The notes below the pieces were generated by a model that worked only from the letters and a program-made list of their open reading frames with translations, was not told the origin of the DNA and searched no databases. DNA of 64,000 bases. Origin: Neptunicoccus cionae. GTDB taxonomy: Bacteria > Pseudomonadota > Alphaproteobacteria > Rhodobacterales > Rhodobacteraceae. Below are positions 1-10,038 of the stretch, piece after piece. The stretch is taken from contig NZ_PKOJ01000002.1 in assembly GCF_002860325.1 (NCBI RefSeq), positions 248,001 to 312,000 of the forward strand, read 5' to 3'. Every line of letters begins with the position of its first letter. Positions within the stretch are counted from its first letter, which is position 1. A program made the translations under genes and the position numbers.

Positions 1-1
1 T

Positions 2-187
2 CTGGGCATCTCGCGACTGTCAACATTCATCGTCGATAAGGATCTGGAGACTGGCAGATTAGTGCGCGTCTTGCCGGAATACGTGCAACCCCATGCGGAT
101 GTGGCTGTGATTTACGCCGAGAAACGCAATCTGGCCCCTAAAATCAGGGTATTTGTAGATTTCCTGTCAAAAAAGTTGTCTCGATAG
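2..187 (+). CDS. LysR-family transcriptional regulator, 3' end only
   Basis: The reading frame is open from the window edge to a TAG stop and gives the last 61 residues of a protein. The segment GISRLSTFIV, then LETGRLVRVLPEY, then the closing KIRVFVDFLSKKL, is the usual end of the LysR substrate-binding domain, where a final strand and helix carry the R-x-F-x-D-F-L signature. The helix-turn-helix half lies outside the window, so target and effector cannot be inferred. The EamA-type exporter that follows on the same strand is 158 bases away. Confidence 0.8.
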   Translation: MGISRLSTFIVDKDLETGRLVRVLPEYVQPHADVAVIYAEKRNLAPKIRVFVDFLSKKLSR

Positions 188-243
188 CTTGCTGCAGCAG
201 GGATTTAGCCCAATGGCGATTGTCCCGCTGCGCTGGTTGCAGT

Positions 244-267
244 GAGTATTTCGCGAACATTGAAGCC
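244..267 (+). repeat. 24-nt intergenic repeat, copy 1
   Basis: The core reads GAGTATTT, three variable bases, then GAACATTGAAGCC. The same element occurs in the opposite orientation at 56283-56306 and 59788-59811. All three copies lie between genes. This copy sits 57 bases after the LysR stop. Confidence 0.75.
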
Positions 268-345
268 GTCTGTAAAGGGATGGTGAAAACGGGTGCACTG
301 GCTGGATTAGGGCGTTAAGGGTAATCTCCACCGGAGGATTTTACC

Positions 346-1256
346 ATGACTGCCCAGCACAACCGCGGCTTGTTGAACTGGACCCTTTTGATCTTGCTTG
401 GGATGATCTGGGGGGCTTCGTTTATGGGCTCAAAATACGCCCTGACGGGGTTTGGTCCCTTCACGGTTGCCGCTCTCCGGATTGCACTTGGCGCGGTAGC
501 GCTAACAGTCATGATCCATGCGCTGGGGCGGCGGTTGCCTGCATGGTCAGGTCCGAACAGCAAACGAATCTGGATGCATTGCTTGGGCATGGCACTGTTT
601 TCAAACGCCATTCCCTTCACCTTGCTGAGCTGGGGCCAGTTGCATGTTTCTTCGGGCTTTGCGGGAATCACAATGGCGGTTGTGCCGCTACTGGTTTTGC
701 CACTGGCGTTTATGCTGATACCGGGAGAGCAGACAAACCTGCGCAAGACGATCGGATTTTTTATCGGGTTTGCCGGTACGATTGTGCTGATCGGATTTGA
801 TGCCTTCGACCTTTCCGGAAATGATCTGGAAGGCGTTGCGCGTCTGGCCTGTGTCGGCGCAGCCTGTTGCTATGCCATCGGCTCTATCATCACCCGCCTG
901 TGTCCGCCTGTCTCCAATATGGGATTTGCAGCCGGCGCTCTCCTGCTCGCAAGCGGGGTCATGGTGCCACTGGCGCTCTTGGTAGAGGGCATACCGGATG
1001 CCCCCGCAAGGGAGGCAATCTGGGGCGTGGTCTATTTGGGTCTGTTCCCGACCGCTTTGGCAACAATCGTTTTGGTTACAGTGATCAATTCAGCCGGACC
1101 GAGCTTTCTGTCTTTGGTAAATTATCAGGTGCCGGTCTGGGCGGTTGTCTTCGGAGTGCTCCTGTTAGGAGAACCCCTGCCCGGCCGCTTTGTCTGGGCG
1201 CTCGCCTTGATCCTAATGGGGCTTGCGATCAGTCAGGTGCGGTTCCGGCGGATGGT

Positions 1257-1260
<4 letters not shown>
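346..1260 (+). CDS. EamA/DMT-family transporter (RhaT/YdcZ-like exporter)
   Basis: This 304-residue inner-membrane protein belongs to the drug/metabolite transporter superfamily. About ten hydrophobic segments are visible, arranged as two EamA halves (roughly residues 10-145 and 155-300). The family signature appears near the N-terminus as GMIWGASFMGSKYA and near the C-terminus as LLLGEPL followed by ALILMGLAI. Members export small metabolites or amino acids, but the substrate cannot be told from sequence. The ATG has a good ribosome site, GGAGG, nine bases upstream. The 3' end overlaps the convergent gene on the minus strand by four bases, so no terminator separates them. Confidence 0.9.
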
Positions 1261-2461
<1,201 letters not shown>

Positions 2462-2463
2462 TC

Positions 2464-2844
2464 ATGCAGGATTTCGCACACTGGCCCCGTCCGCCCTACG
2501 CTTTGCCCCACGCCCGACTGGGAGAACCGCCACAGGGCGCTTTGATCTGTGTGGCCGGGCTGGTTCTCGTGCGTCAGAGACCTGGCACAGCGAAAGGCGT
2601 TATTTTCATAACCCTTGAGGATGAAACGGGAATTTGCAATGTGATTGTCTGGCAGAATGTCTATCAACGCTTCCGCCGCGCAGTGGTTGCCGGTCGCCTT
2701 TTGCGCGTGACCGGCAGAATCCAGAGAGATGGACAAGTGGTGCATGTGATTGCCCAGCATATCGAGGATATCTCGGGTTTGCTGGACAGGCTGTCCGGTC
2801 CCAACGACATCACCGCAACAAAAACCGCTCAAAACGGGGGATGA
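2464..2844 (+). CDS. Orphan C-terminal (OB-fold) fragment of error-prone DNA polymerase DnaE2/ImuC
   Basis: The product has 126 residues, whereas full DnaE2 has over 1000. From about residue 33 the sequence follows the DnaE2 C-terminal OB-fold closely: GLVLVRQRPGTAKGVIFITL, then EDETGICNVIVWQ, then GRLLRVTGRIQRDGQVVHVIA. The polymerase, PHP and HhH domains are absent, and the first 30 residues (MQDFAHWPRPPYALPHARLG) are not recognisable. The usual DnaE2 tail is also replaced. The ATG at 2464 is preferred because the LexA-type site lies just upstream; TTG/ATG starts further 5' would put that site inside the gene. It may be a deletion remnant of an imuA-imuB-dnaE2 cassette or a repurposed single-stranded-DNA-binding domain. 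Confidence 0.75.
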   Translation: MQDFAHWPRPPYALPHARLGEPPQGALICVAGLVLVRQRPGTAKGVIFITLEDETGICNVIVWQNVYQRFRRAVVAGRLLRVTGRIQRDGQVVHVIAQHIEDISGLLDRLSGPNDITATKTAQNGG

Positions 2845-2905
2845 ATCACAAAACGCTTGTTTTAGTGGCCGGTCTGACTAACTTTCACCAAAAACGAGGC
2901 CGCAG

Positions 2906-3457
2906 ATGGCACGATACAGGCACATCCTTTCCATGACCGCACTGGCCTTGCTGACCGGTGCAACAATCGCGCAAGGCGGGCAAATCGTCTCCAAACTAAC
3001 TCATCCCGACCATGCGATGCTTCCGGAAAATGCCGGACCGACCGATTGCTTCGGACACGAATTCACGCCGGCAGTCATTGAAACGGTAACAGAGAAAATT
3101 CCGCTCAAACCTGCGCGTCTGGCGGTTGATCTGGAAACCGGTGAAACCACTGTCATTCGCAAGGCCACCTTTAAAACCATGACCATGCAGCGGATCGTGA
3201 CACCGCGAAGCGAACAATGGTTTCCGGCAGTGTGCCCCCATAAATACACAGAAAATTTTGTGCAAAGCCTGCAGCGGGCACTCAAAGCACGGGGGTTTTA
3301 TTCCGGAGCCTTATCCGGGTGGATGGATGAAGAAACCAAGATCGCGGTCAAACTCTACCAGCGCAAACTGGATCTCGACTCGCCTATTGTAGCCAAGGCC
3401 ACGGCAGAAGAATTCGGTCTGGTGTCCCACAGCGATTTTGACGGAATAAAGCACTAA
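2906..3457 (+). CDS. Secreted peptidoglycan-binding domain protein
   Basis: This 183-residue protein has an N-terminal signal sequence (hydrophobic stretch ILSMTALALLTGATIAQG, cleavage near residue 24). The last 70 residues form a PG_binding_1 fold: VQSLQRALKARGFYSGALSG, then a turn and WMDEETKIAVKLYQRKLDL. The middle contains two cysteines (TDCFGHEF and AVCPHKY) that may pair in the periplasm. There is no catalytic domain, so it probably anchors to or senses the cell wall. Its start is 61 bases after the DnaE2 fragment. Confidence 0.8.
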   Translation: MARYRHILSMTALALLTGATIAQGGQIVSKLTHPDHAMLPENAGPTDCFGHEFTPAVIETVTEKIPLKPARLAVDLETGETTVIRKATFKTMTMQRIVTPRSEQWFPAVCPHKYTENFVQSLQRALKARGFYSGALSGWMDEETKIAVKLYQRKLDLDSPIVAKATAEEFGLVSHSDFDGIKH

Positions 3458-3459
3458 AC

Positions 3460-3478
3460 GCCCCCGACCATCGGGAGC
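3460..3478. terminator. Possible hairpin between convergent genes
   Basis: GCCCCCG and CGGGAGC pair across a five-base loop with one C/A mismatch. On the minus strand the hairpin is followed by GTTTAG, only a weak U-run, so it may end cysE transcription inefficiently. Confidence 0.35.
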
Positions 3479-3522
3479 GCTCACCAAAAACTTATTCTTT
3501 CAAAAACTTATAGATCGAAGCT

Positions 3523-4329
3523 CTACTGGTAATTCAGCAGCTGATCCATAGATTGCGAAGGCTGCGAGCAACCTGCTTCGCCAACAATCTTGGCCGGAAC
3601 GCCCGCCACGGTCTTGCAGGGCGGAATTTCCTGCAAGACAACCGAGCCCGCCGCTATCCGGCTGCAATACCCGATGCGGATATTCCCGAGCACCTTGGCC
3701 CCGGCCCCGATCAACACGCCGTTTTCAATCTTGGGATGCCGGTCTCCGTCAGCTTTACCCGTGCCGCCAAGTGTCACGGAGTGCAGCATGGAAACGTTGT
3801 CTCCAACAACAGCGGTTTCACCGATAACAATCGAATGGGCGTGGTCGATCATAATCCCGCGCCCCACAACTGCGCCCGGGTGAATATCTACACCGAACAC
3901 TTCGGAAGAGCGCATCTGGAAAAACTGGGCCATCCCCTTTCGGTTGTTCGTCCACAACCAATGGGCCACACGATACACCTGAACCGCCTGAAAACCTTTG
4001 AAGAAAAGGATCGGCTGGATCAGGCGATGGCAGGCGGGGTCCCGTTCAAATACGGCTGTCAGATCAGCCCGCGCCGCATCACCTAAGGTGGGATCGCTGG
4101 CGTAGGCCTCGTCTATCAGTTCACGCAGAATTTGCGTTGGCATTTCATCGGATGAAATTTTCAACGCCATGCGATAACTGAGAACTTTTTCAAGGGAGTT
4201 GTGGTGCAACACGCCGGAATGGACAAGCCCGCCGAGAATGGGTTCTTCTTCGACCATTTGCGCTGCATCGGTGCGGATACGGGACCAAACCGGATCCAGT
4301 TCCGCGATTTTCTGGGCATTCTGTGTCAT
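3523..4329 (-). CDS. cysE: Serine O-acetyltransferase
   Basis: CysE transfers acetyl from acetyl-CoA to L-serine, the first step of cysteine synthesis. The 268-residue product has the N-terminal helical SAT domain (about 1-135) and a C-terminal left-handed beta-helix of hexapeptide repeats. Active-site and CoA motifs are visible: GVDIHPGAVVGRGIMIDHAH (catalytic His in DHAH), SVTLGGTGKADGDRHPKI, and AAGSVVL...KTVAGVPAKIVG. The chosen ATG (MTQNAQK) has GAGA ten bases upstream; an in-frame ATG five codons earlier is possible. The gene is monocistronic, and a perfect 8-bp dyad lies 70 bases upstream. Confidence 0.95.
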   Translation of the reverse strand: MTQNAQKIAELDPVWSRIRTDAAQMVEEEPILGGLVHSGVLHHNSLEKVLSYRMALKISSDEMPTQILRELIDEAYASDPTLGDAARADLTAVFERDPACHRLIQPILFFKGFQAVQVYRVAHWLWTNNRKGMAQFFQMRSSEVFGVDIHPGAVVGRGIMIDHAHSIVIGETAVVGDNVSMLHSVTLGGTGKADGDRHPKIENGVLIGAGAKVLGNIRIGYCSRIAAGSVVLQEIPPCKTVAGVPAKIVGEAGCSQPSQSMDQLLNYQ

Positions 4330-4398
4330 TTTCTGATCTCGCATAAAAGCTGGTTACCCCAGACCTACGCGACAATCCGGTCAATTACAATTTTGGAT

Positions 4399-4419
4399 TT
4401 GTGATGGGCATCATCACAA
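4399..4419. promoter_or_regulatory. Operator-like inverted repeat upstream of cysE
   Basis: TTGTGATG, a five-base spacer (GGCAT) and CATCACAA form a perfect 8-bp inverted repeat. It is 70 bases before the cysE start and 40 bases past the stop of the DUF7742-like gene. No U-run follows on either strand, so it is more like a protein-binding site than a terminator. The regulator is unknown. Confidence 0.45.
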
Positions 4420-4458
4420 GAACGGGTGTTAAGGCTGGGAGCCCGTCGAACTGCCATA

Positions 4459-4758
4459 TCATCCCTTATTACCGGCTCCTTTCCGAAACGCCCGGACTGC
4501 ATTTAAAGCGCGGATCAGGCAATCCGCGTAATCAGGGTCGTCTAGACGCCCTTCTTGCGCTTTGGGCAGGGACTGGCAGAACGATTGCAGTGTTCCGTTT
4601 CCAAAAAGCGGATGAGCACGGCCCGTTTGCAAGCGATAGCAATCCGCGTAAGCAGTCCAGGCCACGATTTGACCGGCCGCCAGTTTGCGCACTGCCGCTG
4701 GAAGGAAGCGCAGACGACAGGCCAACGCTACGATGTCCTGATGGAGCACAGCCCGCAT
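4459..4758 (-). CDS. DUF7742-like hypothetical protein at the 3' end of the GTA operon
   Basis: This small soluble protein has 99 residues when started at ATG 4758, with a GGA element upstream; a TTG at 4770 would add four residues. Visible conserved-looking blocks are MRAVLHQDIVALAC, the Ala/Arg-rich helix, YADCYRLQTGRAHPLFGNGTL and DPDYADCLIRAL. The GRAHPLxGNGSL block and overall plan recall DUF7742 proteins, which I associate with rhodobacterial GTA loci; this comes from memory and no search was run. It lies 16 bases after the g15 stop in the same direction, so it is probably co-transcribed. Its function is unknown. Confidence 0.6.
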   Translation of the reverse strand: MRAVLHQDIVALACRLRFLPAAVRKLAAGQIVAWTAYADCYRLQTGRAHPLFGNGTLQSFCQSLPKAQEGRLDDPDYADCLIRALNAVRAFRKGAGNKG

Positions 4759-4774
4759 AAGCCAATCCAAGCAG

Positions 4775-7700
4775 TTAAATTTGTATAGTTAATTCCGAAA
4801 CCGCCCCGGGACCAAATTTCTCCGAAACCTGCGAAACCCTGACATCCACTGCGCCAGCGGCACCATCTTCCGCACGCATCGTCGCAGAGTAACTCCACCC
4901 CTGCGTCCCGACCATCTCGCTCCGCAGCACCTCGGCGCCGTCAATCACATCAACACGGTAAAGTTCCGCTCCCTCGCCCAAAGGCACCTCCAGCCCTTCC
5001 CAACTGTCCCCGTCAATCCGCGTGCGCCGGACCCAGCTGATTTGAATTGAATCCTCCTCGTCGCGCAGGCTGCGCAAATGCACAGGAGACAGCGGGCGCA
5101 ACGCCACCAGATCAAAGCTTTCTGTTCGAGTGTTATATGTTGGATCGCCTACAGGTTTACCAGCAGGCCCACTGCGATAGTATTTTTCGATCCCGCGATC
5201 CCCTTCATTGAGACGCAGGCGATCGGGAATTCGATCCAGAAACACCAGTTCGGAACTTTCCGGCCAGACATCGGGCATGTCGGCGTCACTCCCCAACTGC
5301 CCCCGCAACAATCCCCGCAGAATGTAACTGCCATCGGATTGAAGTTCAGCCTCGCGATACTGAAACACTTCCCAGCCAGCCGCCGCACCGGTCCCGATAG
5401 CGACACCGTTCGAACCGTTCAAAACGTCCAGCGCACTGCGCCCGTCCAGACTTCCGCTGGAAATCCGCACCCGAACTGTATTTGCCTCATCCCAAAGGCC
5501 AACAGGCCCGCGAAAGAGATTCGTCATCGTCTTACCTATCTTTGCGGGCCTCTCGATTATGGTATCCAGTACGTAACCATCATCCTCCGCCGACTTGAAC
5601 ACCGCCACACTTTCCGGCCAGGGTGCCCCTGAAGCCACCACGTAAGGGGCGGTACTTTCTTGATCTGCCTCAAGCACTGGCAGATCAAGAAAGCGCACGA
5701 CAACACCCCGTACCGGTTGCAGCGCAGAAACCGTCCCGATCGTCGAACTTGCGTCTTTCTGTTTGTAAACCGATTGCTCGACCCGCACGGCCTCTGCCTC
5801 CCGTGCGCCCTGTTCGAAAATCCTTTCGATCCGATAGGTCGCAGCAGTCCCTCCGTCATCAAGCTTGAAAACATCGCCAGCAACCAGCCCCTGCACGCTC
5901 GGCGGGAAAGAAAGCTTCACCTCATCCTGCGCGACCCTCGCCGACACAAGCCATCTGCTCGCCAGATTCACCCCTGTACCGGGCCGCAGAACCAATGGCA
6001 GCGACACATGGGACGTGGCCTGGCTTTCGTCGTCGGAAAGGGCAAACCCGGATGTTGCAGTCTGGTAATCCCGTGTTTCGTCCCAAAATGATACCCGAAC
6101 ACGCCCGACGGTTTCTGCCGCCGGCGCGCGGGTTTTCGCAACAACGGGGATGGACTCCGCGACGGCCAGATCCGCAGGCACTGCCGTGAATGCAATCTGC
6201 TCGCTCCGGTTCTTGAAAACCAGCTTGCCGTCTGTTTCCGCACAGGAAAAATCAAACGCCAGCATAAGGGGTTGCAAGCTCTGACGCCCTGACTCAACCG
6301 AGGTCAGGGCAAAGCCGATGGTCGAACCGTAAAGCTCTGAGACATCAATGTCCCGCAAACCCGAAATGTCACAAATTTCCGATACAATTGCCCCAAGAGA
6401 CTGGTCCGAGAACCGCCCCGTGATCCAATGTCCCCGCCCGTAGTTTTCCCCGTCGCTCCACACATCAAGCCGGTTCGGAAAATCCGGCCAGGGCCGCGCA
6501 TCCCATGCCCAGACATGACTGTTCGCAATGTCCACCATCGGCGCGAAATACACGTCCGAAACCGGATTATTGTCAGGCTCCAGCCAGTGTGCGTAAGTCG
6601 CCCGCAGATACTGCGCCTGCATCAGGGTATCAACGGAACCATCAGAATAGTACGGCAGGGCAGATTCCGATGATTTAGGGTCAAAGAACACATTTGGCTG
6701 GTTCGCTCCCTTATCGACTGCGGGACATCCCAACTCGGTAAAGCGGATCGGTTTGGATTTGCGCTGCCACTGTGTCGGAACACTCTGCCGGACCCCGCCC
6801 AGACGGTTGTAATGCTCTTTGCTCCACCAACTCACCAGATCCTTGTAACGAAACACCCAAGGCTCCCCGTATGCGTCATCCGTGATCGGAATACGGTCCT
6901 GCGCATCCCGCCCTGCAGCATCCGCATAATACCAGTCAAATCCCTCACCACCCGCTACATTCTTGCGCAGGTAGTCCACAGAATAGACCGAACCTTCCCC
7001 CTCATCGAGATGCCCCAAACTGTCCCGCCAGTCTGAGAGCGGCATGTAATTGTCGATCCCGATGTAGTCGATTTCTGCTTGTGCCCACAGCGGATCGAGA
7101 TGGAACAACACATCCCCCGATCCATCCGACGGATGATAGCCAAAATACTCAGACCAATCCGCCGCGTACCCGATTTTGACATCTGGCCCCAAAACCGTCC
7201 GCACATCGCTTGCAAGCTGCTGCAAGGCAAGAACAGCCGGAAAACTGTCCACTCCGTCCCGAATACGCGTCAGCCCCCTCATTTCCGACCCGATATTGAA
7301 GGCCTCCACCCCGCCCGCGGCAAGGCACAAATGGGCGTAGTGCAAAATAAACCGGCGATAGCTCCACTCCGCCGGACCACTATAAAGCACCTCCCCGTCG
7401 ACGACTGAAAAATCTGTTACTGAGGCCATACCGAAGAAATCCGCAACTTCCGCCGCCGCTGCCGGTGTTTTGTCACTGGTCCCGACCAAACCTGCCGCCT
7501 TAGCCGTCGTAATCCGCCCCCGCCACGGCATAACAGGCTGGTCGGGGTTGTCGCTATACGGATCAGGCAACCCGTTACCTTCCTGAATATCCATCAGGAT
7601 AAACGGATAGAAAACAACACTCTGCCCCGCCTCTTTCATGTATTCTATCGCCTCCAGAACCGCCCCGTCTGCAGGGGTTCCCCCATAGGCAGGCCGTCCG

Positions 7701-8698
7701 CCGTCAAAGCTTACCAAACCGGCGGAGGCACGCGTCACACCCGACACAACCCAAGGAATCGGCGTACCATCTACCTCGGTCTGCTCCACACGGGGGGTCA
7801 GACGACAAGACCCACAACGCAGGTCATCGCCAAACCAGCTCACAACAAGAGATACAGAAGCAATATTCGGCACGTCCTCTCGAAGATCATCCAGCGCGTG
7901 CACTAAGTCGGTATTCCCGCGCGGAGAGTTCACATTCGCAAATTTGCCTTCGCCGAAATCGCCCGGATATTCTACCGGCGTCACCGCCAGAGAATACTCA
8001 CCGGTTCCGGGGATCAGACAGACACCGGTAATATCCCGCGACGGGTCGTCCAGTGTGCTATGTTCGGGCTGCGCCTTCCGGAACACTTCGAAATTGAATT
8101 GGGGAATCCGGTTGCCAAACGGCCCGAGATCAAGATCTTCGAAAACGATATAGGCCGTGCCCCGATAACTTGGCGCATTCTCCAACCCCTCTATCGCAGA
8201 GATCGTCGGATCGGGCACCTGAGTCTCATCTCCGGGATAGAACGCAATCGCCAATCCGTCGCGGCTGATTTCCTGCCCGTCCGCCCAAATCCGCCCGATC
8301 TTGTCGACGATCCCTTCGCCCAGCGCAAATGCCACATTCACCGTATAAGAATAGGACTTGGTTGTAACCCGCGCACCACCAGTACCCTTGCCCCCGCCCG
8401 AGGTTTGCGTGTTGATATGTTCTTCGAACCGGCTTGCCCAAATCAGTTGCCCTGCAATCCGTGCGCGCCCCATCACCCGAGGCACCGCCGCGCCCTCGCT
8501 CACCCCCTGAAGACGGAAACTTTCCAGACGGCCGGTCTCGACGACCAGACTGCCGCTACCCAGAATTTTCTGGTCGATCATGCCGCCAAAGCTCGCCCCG
8601 ACCGCCTTGCCAATTGCCGCCCCTGTCAGGCCCAGCACAGTTCCCCCAAAGGTACCGCCGATTGCAGCACCCGCCGCAGATAAAAGTATCGTCGCCAT
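4775..8698 (-). CDS. g15: GTA megatron (central tail fibre/baseplate) protein g15
   Basis: This 1307-residue protein is the largest GTA component and forms the tip below the hub. The start MATILLSAAGAAIGGTFGG is chosen because it overlaps the g14 stop as TAATG; a TTG 17 codons upstream lacks support. The N-terminus is glycine/alanine-rich and hydrophobic. A glycosidase-like TIM barrel (GTA_TIM) covers roughly residues 400-730, with blocks FNIGSEMRGLTRIRDG, KIGYAADWSEYFGYHP and PIRFTELGCPAVDKGANQP. A phage-tail_3-type region follows (about 780-960), then beta-rich domains to the end. It should contact the recipient cell surface, and the TIM domain may act on saccharides. Confidence 0.95.
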   Translation of the reverse strand: MATILLSAAGAAIGGTFGGTVLGLTGAAIGKAVGASFGGMIDQKILGSGSLVVETGRLESFRLQGVSEGAAVPRVMGRARIAGQLIWASRFEEHINTQTSGGGKGTGGARVTTKSYSYTVNVAFALGEGIVDKIGRIWADGQEISRDGLAIAFYPGDETQVPDPTISAIEGLENAPSYRGTAYIVFEDLDLGPFGNRIPQFNFEVFRKAQPEHSTLDDPSRDITGVCLIPGTGEYSLAVTPVEYPGDFGEGKFANVNSPRGNTDLVHALDDLREDVPNIASVSLVVSWFGDDLRCGSCRLTPRVEQTEVDGTPIPWVVSGVTRASAGLVSFDGGRPAYGGTPADGAVLEAIEYMKEAGQSVVFYPFILMDIQEGNGLPDPYSDNPDQPVMPWRGRITTAKAAGLVGTSDKTPAAAAEVADFFGMASVTDFSVVDGEVLYSGPAEWSYRRFILHYAHLCLAAGGVEAFNIGSEMRGLTRIRDGVDSFPAVLALQQLASDVRTVLGPDVKIGYAADWSEYFGYHPSDGSGDVLFHLDPLWAQAEIDYIGIDNYMPLSDWRDSLGHLDEGEGSVYSVDYLRKNVAGGEGFDWYYADAAGRDAQDRIPITDDAYGEPWVFRYKDLVSWWSKEHYNRLGGVRQSVPTQWQRKSKPIRFTELGCPAVDKGANQPNVFFDPKSSESALPYYSDGSVDTLMQAQYLRATYAHWLEPDNNPVSDVYFAPMVDIANSHVWAWDARPWPDFPNRLDVWSDGENYGRGHWITGRFSDQSLGAIVSEICDISGLRDIDVSELYGSTIGFALTSVESGRQSLQPLMLAFDFSCAETDGKLVFKNRSEQIAFTAVPADLAVAESIPVVAKTRAPAAETVGRVRVSFWDETRDYQTATSGFALSDDESQATSHVSLPLVLRPGTGVNLASRWLVSARVAQDEVKLSFPPSVQGLVAGDVFKLDDGGTAATYRIERIFEQGAREAEAVRVEQSVYKQKDASSTIGTVSALQPVRGVVVRFLDLPVLEADQESTAPYVVASGAPWPESVAVFKSAEDDGYVLDTIIERPAKIGKTMTNLFRGPVGLWDEANTVRVRISSGSLDGRSALDVLNGSNGVAIGTGAAAGWEVFQYREAELQSDGSYILRGLLRGQLGSDADMPDVWPESSELVFLDRIPDRLRLNEGDRGIEKYYRSGPAGKPVGDPTYNTRTESFDLVALRPLSPVHLRSLRDEEDSIQISWVRRTRIDGDSWEGLEVPLGEGAELYRVDVIDGAEVLRSEMVGTQGWSYSATMRAEDGAAGAVDVRVSQVSEKFGPGAVSELTIQI

Positions 8699-9150
8699 TA
8701 GGCCCTCCTCTCGGGAAATTCGAATTGCGCTACGATCCGGCGGATCCAAGCCTCGGTCAAAGGCGTCTCGACAACACCTTTTCCGCTGTAAGCGTGCACA
8801 AGTGTAGAAAGGCCACCGGACGACCTGCTCAAGATCCCTACATGTTTCGCCACGGCCTGCCGCCGCATACGGAACAACACCACGTCACCGAAACATGGCA
8901 GACAGACCGGCACCGCCACCAGATACCGCCGCGCGGCACGCCACAGTCGCTCCTCTCCGGAAGCCTCCGACCAATCTGGCGTATAGGTTGGCACCGCCTC
9001 GGGCTCCGCCCCAAATACCTCGCGCCAGACCCCGCGCAACAGCCCCAGACAATCCGCACCATGCCCCTTTACACTGCATTGGTGGCGATAAGGCGTACCA
9101 ATCCAACCTCGCGCCACATCAAGGATCTCTTCGCGCATTTCCGGAGTCAT
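8698..9150 (-). CDS. g14: GTA NlpC/P60 family peptidase g14
   Basis: This 150-residue cysteine peptidase is carried at the GTA tail tip and is expected to open recipient peptidoglycan. The catalytic cysteine lies in GHGADCLGLLRGVW (about residue 34) and the catalytic histidine in VAKHVGIL (about residue 102), the usual NlpC/P60 spacing. A small domain precedes the Cys (GWIGTPYRHQCSVKG). The gene directly abuts the g13 stop and its own stop overlaps the g15 start, so expression is tightly coupled. Confidence 0.95.
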   Translation of the reverse strand: MTPEMREEILDVARGWIGTPYRHQCSVKGHGADCLGLLRGVWREVFGAEPEAVPTYTPDWSEASGEERLWRAARRYLVAVPVCLPCFGDVVLFRMRRQAVAKHVGILSRSSGGLSTLVHAYSGKGVVETPLTEAWIRRIVAQFEFPERRA

Positions 9151-10038
9151 CTAAGCGCGCCGTGCGCCGTCCATCGGACGCCCGGCAATGGGATAGGTCA
9201 GACTGAAATCTTCTCCGGGCATATGGGGAAACCCGCGATAATTAAGGAAATTACCAAATTTTTCCCGACAGGTGCCCGCCTGCTTGTCGCATCCTGCGTG
9301 CAAACGAATCCGGTCTCCATTCCCGATCGGAAAGCGGGTCTCTTCCCACAGTTCGACCACGTGCACCGGTCCCCGCCGGTAGTCCACTTTAACCAGACCG
9401 TCTGCTCCCTCATTCGGCCCGCTTAACCAAGTGACCCGCCCCTGTGCGAACCAGTCTTCCTCATACGCGCTTAGATGCTTCAACTCGACTACACGCCGCC
9501 CCTTAGAGGTATCTACGACATCTTCGGCCACGAACCCGTCGGCAAACAGGTCCACACCGCATTTACCGTCCCCGACAATCCGGTCACACTGGCGCAGATA
9601 AGTCCGTCCCACGGGTTTGTTTAAAGCTTCGCTCAACCCGCGCAGCTCCGCTTCAAAAGCCCCTTTTCCCCGCCGCACCTCTCCGATTGTGCCGCGAAAT
9701 TGCAGAATTGTTTGTTCTGGCCGCTTCCAGTTGACCAACCAGTGAAAGACTTCGGCCCCGTCAAACCGTCCTGTCTCGATATCGAGATCATTGATGCCAA
9801 GCGAGCTCAGCGCCCCTACAGCTTGCGAATTATCCACCGCCAGTCCGGTAGAACTTTCCACCGCACTTGCATCCATACCGGATGCCGCTTCGCACAGCAC
9901 GCCTTCGACCAGCAAATCGCTGTCGTGATCCGTAAATCCGTAAACCATTCCGTCCGTACGCCGCACCACCCAAGCGCGGCACAGCGTTGTTGCACCACTG
10001 TTGAGATGCGCCTGCATTGCTTCACCAATCCTACGCAT
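9151..10038 (-). CDS. g13: GTA hub protein g13 (DUF2163/phage BR0599 family)
   Basis: This 295-residue protein forms the baseplate hub that joins the tail tube to the megatron. The N-terminal half carries the DUF2163 signature (ATTLCRAWVVRRTDG, YGFTDHDSDL, GINDLDIETGRFDGAEV). The C-terminal half has two cysteine pairs, C-x8-C (CDRIVGDGKC) and C-x6-C (CDKQAGTC). Four cysteines in this arrangement recall the [4Fe-4S]-binding C-terminal domain of lambda gpL. The last segment, NYRGFPHMPGEDF, is strongly conserved in the family. Its start overlaps the g12 stop by one base (TGATG). Confidence 0.94.
   Translation of the reverse strand: MRRIGEAMQAHLNSGATTLCRAWVVRRTDGMVYGFTDHDSDLLVEGVLCEAASGMDASAVESSTGLAVDNSQAVGALSSLGINDLDIETGRFDGAEVFHWLVNWKRPEQTILQFRGTIGEVRRGKGAFEAELRGLSEALNKPVGRTYLRQCDRIVGDGKCGVDLFADGFVAEDVVDTSKGRRVVELKHLSAYEEDWFAQGRVTWLSGPNEGADGLVKVDYRRGPVHVVELWEETRFPIGNGDRIRLHAGCDKQAGTCREKFGNFLNYRGFPHMPGEDFSLTYPIAGRPMDGARRA

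Noticed and set aside
2841-2936. 31-codon frame starting in the stop of the DnaE2 fragment (ATGA) after a G-run
   Set aside because: Too short, no family resemblance, and it overlaps the start of the peptidoglycan-binding protein gene in another frame.
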